Source: Verrucomicrobiota bacterium (lineage in GTDB: Bacteria; Verrucomicrobiota; Verrucomicrobiia; Verrucomicrobiales; DEV007). Taken from it: 5,908 nucleotides of DNA. The position numbers and the translations under genes are program-made. The notes under the pieces are model-generated. The model saw only the letters and a list, made by a program, of their open reading frames with translations. It did not search any database and had not been told where the DNA came from. The stretch spans positions 1-5,908 of the forward strand of contig JAQCER010000254.1 of the NCBI GenBank assembly GCA_027618625.1, in the 5' to 3' direction. Positions 1-3,851 of the stretch are shown piece by piece; within the stretch, counting starts at the first letter, position 1; the number at the start of each line of letters is the position of its first letter.

Positions 1-2
1 TC

Positions 3-51
3 GCGAAATTCGGAGATCGCCGCCCTAGGTGGGGTATGCGACATTCGGAGA
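3..51 (+). repeat. 14-bp direct repeat pair, 35 bp apart
   Basis: GCGAAATTCGGAGA at 3-16 recurs as GCGACATTCGGAGA at 38-51 (13 of 14 identical, start-to-start 35 bp). Both copies are followed by A/T then TC. They lie just upstream of the AGTTAACTGACATCG motif. They could be a regulator-binding pair or the remains of a small duplication; the sequence does not decide. Confidence 0.5.
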
Positions 52-57
52 ATCACT

Positions 58-72
58 AGTTAACTGACATCG
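58..72 (+). repeat. Shared motif AGTTAACTGACATCG, copy 1
   Basis: This 15-bp sequence is identical to 1645-1659 and lies upstream of the HTH gene. It contains the 8-bp palindrome AGTTAACT. GTTAACT resembles the integron core GTTRRRY with one mismatch, so 59/60 could be a cassette boundary. Alternatively it is an operator for the HTH protein encoded next to it. Confidence 0.6.
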
Positions 73-125
73 CCGGACGCTGTGGAATGAAGTTCCCTAC
101 TGGGTACGTGGCCGGAACCGGGAAT

Positions 126-130
126 AGGAG
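126..130 (+). promoter_or_regulatory. Ribosome-binding site deciding the start at 141
   Basis: AGGAG ends 10 nt before ATG 141. This is better than anything in front of ATG 87, so 141 is the preferred start of the HTH gene. Confidence 0.5.
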
Positions 131-140
131 TGGGCCAGAC

Positions 141-314
141 ATGGCAGATAAACTGGATGCAGAAGCATTCGGACGGGCGCTATATGAGAAGATCTCCAGG
201 CGTGGACTCGGCAACATCCCGAAGCGTGAGATGGATATCCTCCTGCTGCATCTCTTGGAGGTCCACGGTGGGTTGTCGAGCCTCAGTAACGGTGAAATAA
301 TGAAAAGGTTTTAG
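141..314 (+). CDS. N-terminal fragment of the HTH protein (57 aa)
   Basis: This is the product expected if the amber codon at 312-314 acts as a stop. It starts at ATG 141 behind AGGAG and would contain an amphipathic helical region (residues 5-45, including MDILLLHLLEVHGG) and only the first helix of the HTH (NGEIMKRF). It lacks the recognition helix, so alone it is unlikely to bind DNA. ATG 87 is an alternative start that would give 75 aa. It is listed separately because an automatic annotation may report it as a small hypothetical gene; I regard it as part of the interrupted gene 141-809. Confidence 0.4.
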   Translation: MADKLDAEAFGRALYEKISRRGLGNIPKREMDILLLHLLEVHGGLSSLSNGEIMKRF

Positions 315-356
315 ACGACCGAGACGAAGATCCGTGGGCTAAGGCATGAGGCATCC

Positions 357-809
357 TTGAGTTTCTCGGACGATCTTGAGGAGGAGTACCGGAGACGGCT
401 GAACCGTCTCATCGAGTCTGCCGCGCTTCATGTGAAGAAGGATCGGGTAGTGTGTGTCGTGGAGGACCGCTTCCTGCGCTCCATGCTTCTGTCTGACCTG
501 AAAGCCACAGGGGCCTACGCCGACTGGTCGTTCAACTCCGAACTGCTCCAGATCGACCCAGAGGCTCTGGCCTCGGTAATCGTGGAGCGCCTACCTGAGT
601 CAGACCTCGCTGGATTGAGGACCGAGCTTGGCCTGTCGACCGTAAGTGAGGTCAAGGGAGTCTTGCGGGGAGCGCTGACCCGCACCGTCGAGGCCATCAA
701 GAAGAAGGCAACCAATGACGTGGTGGAACTCGGACTCGATTGGGTCAAGGCTGCGGCGAAGGATCTGCCCAAGCAAGCTGGTAAGGTGCTTCTGCTTCTG
801 CTCCTATAG
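357..809 (+). CDS. C-terminal part of the HTH protein, possible reinitiation product (150 aa)
   Basis: Same frame as 141-314, beginning at TTG 357, which has GAGG at 348-351 five bases upstream. Translation could therefore restart here 42 bp after the amber codon. The 150-aa product begins SFSDDLEEEYRRRL, immediately after the HTH recognition helix, and contains the charged helix, the middle alpha/beta segment and the Lys-rich tail ending KVLLLLLL. No catalytic motif or signal peptide is visible; the leucine run at the very C-terminus is too short for a normal membrane span. The codons between the TAG and this TTG also encode HTH-like sequence, which argues that the real protein starts upstream and that TTG 357 is a fallback start. 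Function unknown. Confidence 0.55.
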   Translation: MSFSDDLEEEYRRRLNRLIESAALHVKKDRVVCVVEDRFLRSMLLSDLKATGAYADWSFNSELLQIDPEALASVIVERLPESDLAGLRTELGLSTVSEVKGVLRGALTRTVEAIKKKATNDVVELGLDWVKAAAKDLPKQAGKVLLLLLL

Positions 810-818
810 GGAGGTCTC

Positions 819-1586
819 TTGAACGGCAACTGCAGAGAGGTCACTGAGGTCTGCGCAGAACTGACGCGCTGGATGGCAGGTCAGCCAAGTGTCGGGGAGG
901 AGTCCCTGACGGACTGGCTCTTGTATGATCTCTCTCGTCGGGTCCCTCGGGTCGCCTACCAGAAGTTCACCAGGTGGGACGAGGGCACGCGTACTGGAGC
1001 GGATTGGGAGTGGTGGCTCTGGTTTGACGCTTTCGCCTTGGGCATGCGGGTCCAAGCCAAGCGCTTGGCGGCCGGCGACAACTACTCGGGCATCGCTTAT
1101 TCCAACCGGAGCGGGATGCAGATCGACCTCCTCCGGGATGATGCCCGCCATGCGGGGCTCTTGGCAGCATACTGCTTCTACACGTCGTCGACCCTACCAA
1201 GTAAGTGTGGGAAGGGACCCGCCCACGGCCAGGGGGCCTACATGGCCGACGCGGAGGACATCTTCAGTGCCGTGATCGCTCCTGGGCGCCGGAAGGTCGC
1301 GCCCAGCGATGTCCTGGCTGAAGCCACACCGCTCGCCTGCTGGTTCTGCTGCCCACTGATGGCGGATGCGAATGGAGGACAGGCGCTGCCCTTCTTCGAC
1401 CGATACCACCAACGCCTCGCCGAAGCCTGGCCTGAACGCGGGTTCAGGGAAGCACCGCCTGCGTATGCCCAACGATTGCTCGAGGCGCCCTCCGTCGACT
1501 TGGAACGGGACAACCGACCGAACCTCGGATACGAGGGGTCAGCTGGTGCGCTGTTGGTTGTAGATCTACGCGAAACATTCGGGTGA
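819..1586 (+). CDS. Restriction-endonuclease-like protein (DUF6615-like)
   Basis: 255 aa from TTG 819, with GGGAGG at 809-814 overlapping the previous stop; the gap to the HTH gene is 9 bp, so they are probably one transcript. Visible motifs: GEESLTD (residues 26-32), GADWEWW (60-66) and RVQAK (77-81). An early Glu, Asp62 and Gln79-x-Lys81 match the E...D...(E/Q)xK layout of PD-(D/E)XK nucleases, with the QxK variant also found in Mrr-type enzymes. Residues 101-124 (QIDLLRDDAR then LLAAYCFYTS) and 142-150 (MADAEDIFS) resemble conserved blocks I recall from DUF6615 proteins. There is a Trp-Phe-Cys-Cys stretch at 175-178. No membrane segment or signal peptide, so cytoplasmic. Nuclease activity is inferred from motifs, not shown; an inactive structural relative is possible. 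Complete, with no frameshift. Confidence 0.7.
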   Translation: MNGNCREVTEVCAELTRWMAGQPSVGEESLTDWLLYDLSRRVPRVAYQKFTRWDEGTRTGADWEWWLWFDAFALGMRVQAKRLAAGDNYSGIAYSNRSGMQIDLLRDDARHAGLLAAYCFYTSSTLPSKCGKGPAHGQGAYMADAEDIFSAVIAPGRRKVAPSDVLAEATPLACWFCCPLMADANGGQALPFFDRYHQRLAEAWPERGFREAPPAYAQRLLEAPSVDLERDNRPNLGYEGSAGALLVVDLRETFG

Positions 1587-1615
1587 GGAACGGGCTTAGC
1601 GGGTGAGGGTGGCTG

Positions 1616-1621
1616 TATACT
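1616..1621 (+). promoter_or_regulatory. Possible -10 element upstream of the PIN-like gene
   Basis: TATACT lies 30 bp after the stop of the nuclease-like gene and about 75 bp before TTG 1697. No good TTGACA-like box stands at 15-18 bp spacing, so this is a weak candidate for a separate promoter. Confidence 0.25.
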
Positions 1622-1644
1622 GGCAAGCGACGGCATATAGAGCC

Positions 1645-1659
1645 AGTTAACTGACATCG
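1645..1659 (+). repeat. Shared motif AGTTAACTGACATCG, copy 2
   Basis: Identical to 58-72, 1587 bp downstream. Here the palindrome extends to CAGTTAACTG (1644-1653). The match to the inverted third copy runs on to 1666 (18 of 21 identical to the complement of 3016-3036). It sits 37 bp before the start of the PIN-like gene, so it is either the left boundary of that gene's cassette or an operator. Confidence 0.6.
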
Positions 1660-1696
1660 TTCGGCGAGCGTGACGCCTTGAGAAGGGCATTTCGAC

Positions 1697-2998
1697 TTGA
1701 ACCGGGGGGGACTGACTGCCTTGTGGGGTGCCTGCGAACGCTGTGGCAGCAGCACCGTGAGGGTATCGACCCGCTCAATCGGGCAGCCCTCCTTCCGGTG
1801 CAGCAAGTGCGCTAGGCCGCGGTTCTTGCAGCCTCCTTCGAGAAGTTTCGTGTACCTCGATCAGATGGCGGTCAGCAACATCGCTAAGGCACTCGATCCG
1901 ACGACGGACGAGCGGAAGCGCGAGGTGCTCGCCCCCTGGAGGGACCTCTTCGCGAAGCTTGATCGTCTCTACAAGCTCCATCTACTTCTTTGTCCCAGCT
2001 CGCGGATCCACGAAAAGGAATCGAAGGTCCATCCGCTTGCGAGAGAGATAGAGGCCGTCTACGAGCATCTCTCTGGTGACATCTCCTTTCGGTACCCTGA
2101 CGAGATCCAGACCCGTGAGTTGCTCCACGGTCTTGGCCAACACCTGGCCGGAGAAGAAGTCGACTACTCCACTATGCCGAAAGGCGCGGTATGGCGTGGC
2201 GATCCGCGTGCATGGATCGAACGGCTCCAGATCCGGGTGGGGGGAATGCACATCGAGACACCTGAAGACACGCGAGCGAACCGGACGAGGGCGCACGAGG
2301 CGCTCTTGACACATGCCGATCGCTGGAGGGACGGTCCCTTCGATTTCGAGACGCTCTTCCAGGCAGAGCTGGCTGCCGGCGCAGACGTAATGGTGGAGGC
2401 ATATCGCAAGCACTTGGAGAAGCAGCACCAGTACTTCTCCGGCGACATGTCGGTTCTCGATGACTTAGTGAATGCGCCCTTGTTGGCCTCCACCCTGCCG
2501 ACCTTGCTGGATCTGGTCGAAAGGACAGGCCTGGGGAAGACCGAGGCGCTGCCAGTCGTGCTAGAGTTCATCGCGAGTGAAGCTGGAAGGCGGGCACCGT
2601 TCAACTGGAACTCGTCGCTCTTGATCACAGGGCTAGCCAGAAAGATCAATGCCGGCCAGAAGACGCTGAATTCCGGGACCCTGAACGATGTGATCGCATT
2701 GTCGTCCGTGGCACCCTACGCGGATGCGATCTTCACGGACGACGCCATGGCAGGGTTGTTGTCAGAATCGCCCATACAGGAGCGATTCGTGTCCCGAGCT
2801 CGAATCTTCTCGAATCGCACGTGGAGCGCTTTCCTCGAGTACTTGGATGGACTGGAGAGCGCAGCGGACCCCAACCTGAAGGAGGTCATCGTAGGTATCT
2901 ACGGAGAAGGCTGGCTTGGGCCGTACTTTGGACTGGTCGAGTATGTCCAGAACAGGAAAAGACGAGAGGGTGACGGCCCGGTCGGCGAACATGAGTAG
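1697..2998 (+). CDS. Zinc-ribbon protein with PIN-like nuclease domain
   Basis: 433 aa from TTG 1697 (AGAAGGG 9-15 nt upstream; an in-frame TGA at 1679 limits extension, and TTG 1721 is an alternative). Residues 13-38 form a Cys4 zinc ribbon (CERC...CSKC). Next comes FVYLDQMAVS (51-60), the first beta-strand and Asp55 expected of a PIN-like metal-dependent RNase. RIHEKES (103-109) supplies a possible second acidic position, and LNDVIALSSVAPYADAIFTD (329-348) carries Asp331, Asp343 and Asp348, typical of the C-terminal PIN acidic cluster. The long helical stretch between (about 110-320) is an insertion larger than in small VapC-type toxins. No signal peptide. Probable role: ribonuclease that cuts host or invader RNA, perhaps guided by the zinc ribbon; this is inference. 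It has its own upstream motif copy and is followed at once by the attC-like repeat, so it may be a separate cassette. Confidence 0.65.
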   Translation: MNRGGLTALWGACERCGSSTVRVSTRSIGQPSFRCSKCARPRFLQPPSRSFVYLDQMAVSNIAKALDPTTDERKREVLAPWRDLFAKLDRLYKLHLLLCPSSRIHEKESKVHPLAREIEAVYEHLSGDISFRYPDEIQTRELLHGLGQHLAGEEVDYSTMPKGAVWRGDPRAWIERLQIRVGGMHIETPEDTRANRTRAHEALLTHADRWRDGPFDFETLFQAELAAGADVMVEAYRKHLEKQHQYFSGDMSVLDDLVNAPLLASTLPTLLDLVERTGLGKTEALPVVLEFIASEAGRRAPFNWNSSLLITGLARKINAGQKTLNSGTLNDVIALSSVAPYADAIFTDDAMAGLLSESPIQERFVSRARIFSNRTWSAFLEYLDGLESAADPNLKEVIVGIYGEGWLGPYFGLVEYVQNRKRREGDGPVGEHE

Positions 2999-3015
2999 CA
3001 ACCCGAGCCTGTGGG

Positions 3016-3036
3016 CAGCGAACGACGTCAGTTAAC
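3016..3036 (-). repeat. Inverted, extended third copy of the shared motif
   Basis: The complement of 3016-3036 matches 1646-1666 at 18 of 21 positions, so the PIN-like gene is flanked by inverted repeats about 1.35 kb apart. The GTTAAC core (3031-3036) is also the left arm of the attC-like structure. The motif begins 18 bp after the stop codon of the PIN-like gene. Confidence 0.55.
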
Positions 3037-3123
3037 AAACAGTTTCCGGCTCCGTTCGCTGCGCTCACTACGGCCATCACGGCTCGCATCCGCGAGCCGC
3101 GACGGAAACTTTGAACGTTACGT
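3030..3123 (+). repeat. attC-like recombination site (imperfect inverted repeat)
   Basis: The outer arms are AGTTAAC (3030-3036) and GTTACGT (3117-3123), each one mismatch from the integron core consensus RYYYAAC / GTTRRRY. The inner arms AGTTTCCG (3041-3048) and CGGAAACT (3103-3110) are perfectly complementary. Spacers between outer and inner boxes are 5-7 nt, as in known attC sites. The left arm continues AACAAA, a common attC start. The interior holds an 8-bp hairpin (CGGCTCGC 3080-3087 with GCGAGCCG 3092-3099, loop ATCC). Total length 94 bp is within the attC range. Recombination would fall between G3117 and T3118. A plain folded terminator is the main alternative, but there is no T-tract. 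Confidence 0.5.
3080..3099 (+). other. 8-bp GC-rich hairpin inside the attC-like repeat
   Basis: CGGCTCGC and GCGAGCCG pair perfectly around ATCC. It could be the terminal stem of the folded attC strand or help end transcription of the PIN-like gene. The following bases CGACGGAAACTTTG lack the T-run of an intrinsic terminator. Confidence 0.5.
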
Positions 3124-3349
3124 GACATGCTCGAGTCGCCAGTCTCCGAGGATAGCATGTGCCGGGTAGGCGTTGCCAAAGCCGCTTGTTTAGGACTCGG
3201 ATCAGGATGCACTGGCCGCCCATCCGCGGACCCGTCAGTCGGTGTGGGCCAATGAGATGGAGTCTACCCGTACCGGTGCCTCGTTGACTTTGTGTGGCAT
3301 CCAGGCGTTACTTTTGGGAAGTTGTGATACATCCTGAAGGCCGCGCACC
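3124..3349. other. Intergenic region at the junction of accessory and metal-uptake halves
   Basis: 226 bp with no gene I can support. Right after the attC-like site, TGACATGC (3123-3130) echoes the TGACATCG of the shared motif. ACATGCT (3125-3131) and AGCATGT (3154-3160) form a 7-bp inverted repeat with a 22-nt loop. A possible promoter for the small secreted protein lies at 3284-3312. Confidence 0.45.
3284..3312 (+). promoter_or_regulatory. Possible sigma70 promoter for the secreted His/Cys protein
   Basis: TTGACT (3284-3289) is 5 of 6 to the -35 consensus. At 17-bp spacing the -10 position reads GTTACT (3307-3312), only 3 of 6. The start codon follows 37 bp later. No recognisable Zur-type box was seen near it. 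Confidence 0.3.
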
Positions 3350-3703
3350 GTGTCTCGAGACTTCTGCCAACCCATCGCAAAGCGAACAGCATCGCTGCTT
3401 CTCGCACTCCTGCATCTTGGAGCGACGGGCATGGTGGCCGGAGATGCGCTCCTCGAGGCCGAGGTGTGGAGCACCCCCGCCCATGTCGAGTCGCCGCAGG
3501 CGGCGGACTGCGGGGCACAACACGATCATGTGTTCTGCCAGATGGTGCGGTCACTCAGCTCTGTGTTGATTGCGCCCCATCAAGCCACTGCGCGTACGGG
3601 CAGCGCACATTTCTTCGCCGCGCCGCCCACACAACACGCCCGAGTCACGCTTGCGGCTCTTCCTTCAGGCGTATTCGGTCCTCGAGGTCCGCCCTCGATC
3701 TGA
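3350..3703 (+). CDS. Small secreted His/Cys protein, likely metal-associated
   Basis: 117 aa from GTG 3350, the only start available after the in-frame TGA at 3335-3337; GAAGG at 3336-3340 serves as ribosome-binding site. Residues 8-30 (PIAKRTASLLLALLHLGATG onward) look like a signal peptide, so the product should be periplasmic or membrane-anchored. The core has His45-x-Glu47 (AHVES), Cys54, His58-Asp-His60 (AQHDH) and Cys63 (VFCQ), a plausible metal-binding set. The C-terminus PRGPPSI recalls the conserved RAPP-type ending of DUF2946-like small proteins. It lies 148 bp upstream of a zinc-type TonB-dependent receptor on the same strand, so a role in metal handling with that receptor is inferred. 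The family assignment is a resemblance only; the His/Cys pattern and signal peptide are directly visible. Confidence 0.6.
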   Translation: MSRDFCQPIAKRTASLLLALLHLGATGMVAGDALLEAEVWSTPAHVESPQAADCGAQHDHVFCQMVRSLSSVLIAPHQATARTGSAHFFAAPPTQHARVTLAALPSGVFGPRGPPSI

Positions 3704-3796
3704 TTTGACTGTGGGGCTTCACAGCCCGCCTCCTCTGCCCGGGTGAACGCCGACCAAAGTGTTTGGCAACCCGCGCTCATGACCACCAAATCAGAT
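3698..3796. repeat. 10-bp perfect inverted repeat spanning the gene 4 stop codon
   Basis: ATCTGATTTG (3698-3707), which includes the TGA stop of the secreted protein gene, is the exact complement of CAAATCAGAT (3787-3796). Between the arms lie two small stems: GGGCT/AGCCC (3714-3718, 3723-3727) and CCAAA/TTTGG (3754-3758, 3762-3766). Together they could make a folded mRNA leader before the receptor gene or an attenuator-like element. Confidence 0.4.
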
Positions 3797-3835
3797 ACCG
3801 AAAACCCAGCCGGGGTCCACCTGGAAAGGGCGTTC

Positions 3836-3842
3836 GGAAGGA
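3836..3842 (+). promoter_or_regulatory. Ribosome-binding site of the TonB-dependent receptor
   Basis: GGAAGGA ends 9 nt before ATG 3852. This and the signal peptide that follows fix the start. Confidence 0.6.
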
Positions 3843-3851
3843 CTAATTGAG

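Larger units (their letters stand above)
1..140. other. Intergenic leader with short repeats, no recognised gene
   Basis: No convincing coding sequence. An ATG at 87 opens the same frame as the downstream HTH gene but has only a weak ribosome-binding context, and the 18 residues it would add (Gly/Thr/Asn-rich) do not look like part of the domain. The stretch holds a near-perfect 14-bp direct repeat (3-16 and 38-51) and the shared motif at 58-72. No clear sigma70 promoter pair is seen. If this is an integron array, the left part would be the tail of the preceding cassette, but I see no attC-like arms before position 59. Confidence 0.5.
141..809 (+). pseudogene. HTH-domain protein gene interrupted by an in-frame amber codon
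   Basis: Read as one frame, 141-809 gives 222 codons with a single stop, TAG, at codon 58 (312-314). The frame continues without a shift. Residues about 47-73 form a helix-turn-helix pattern, SLSNGEIMKRF then TTETKIRGLRHEASL, and the TAG falls in the turn, where related HTHs often have Lys or another polar residue (AAG or CAG is one base from TAG). The remainder is a charged helical region (residues about 75-100), a short alpha/beta part (about 101-165) and a Lys-rich helical tail ending in six leucines. The stop is followed 9 bp later by the nuclease-like gene, so the two are probably one operon. Role inferred: DNA-binding regulator or sensor of the neighbouring module. It may be a nonsense mutant, a sequencing error, or two genuine products; I do not recognise a named family. 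Confidence 0.6.
1587..1696. other. Intergenic region between nuclease-like and PIN-like genes
   Basis: 110 bp holding a possible -10 box TATACT at 1616-1621 (5 of 6 to TATAAT, -35 poor), the shared motif at 1645-1659, and AGAAGGG at 1681-1687 as ribosome-binding site for the next gene. If it were a cassette junction an attC should end at 1646. The only pairing I find is AAC-x-GGCT (1589-1596) against AGCC-x-GTT (1641-1648), which is too weak to call. Confidence 0.45.

Noticed and set aside
87..140. Upstream ATG 87 as the start of the HTH gene
   Set aside because: The extra 18 residues look non-coding and the ribosome-binding site before ATG 141 is stronger. It stays possible if cassette boundary 59/60 is real, since cassette genes often start close to the boundary.
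1585..1652. A second attC site ending in GTTAACT at 1646-1652
   Set aside because: Only AAC-x-GGCT pairs with AGCC-x-GTT; no inner box pair or interior stem of the kind seen at 3030-3123.
1238..1690. 150-codon open frame on the minus strand (also others at 804-1151, 1444-1806, 2164-2649)
   Set aside because: They lie opposite well-supported plus-strand genes, are rich in Arg/Ser/Pro as expected for antisense of GC-rich coding DNA, and show no motif or ribosome-binding site.
1645..3036. PIN-like gene as a classical transposon bounded by inverted repeats
   Set aside because: The 18/21 inverted repeats are present, but there is no transposase and no flanking target-site duplication that I can see.
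3125..3160. ACATGCT/AGCATGT inverted repeat after the attC-like site
   Set aside because: Seven-base stem with a 22-nt loop and no T-run; likely chance, though its left arm includes the TGACATGC echo of the shared motif.
3714..3727. GGGCT-TCAC-AGCCC hairpin as terminator of the secreted-protein gene
   Set aside because: Five-base stem with no T-tract after it; too weak to call.
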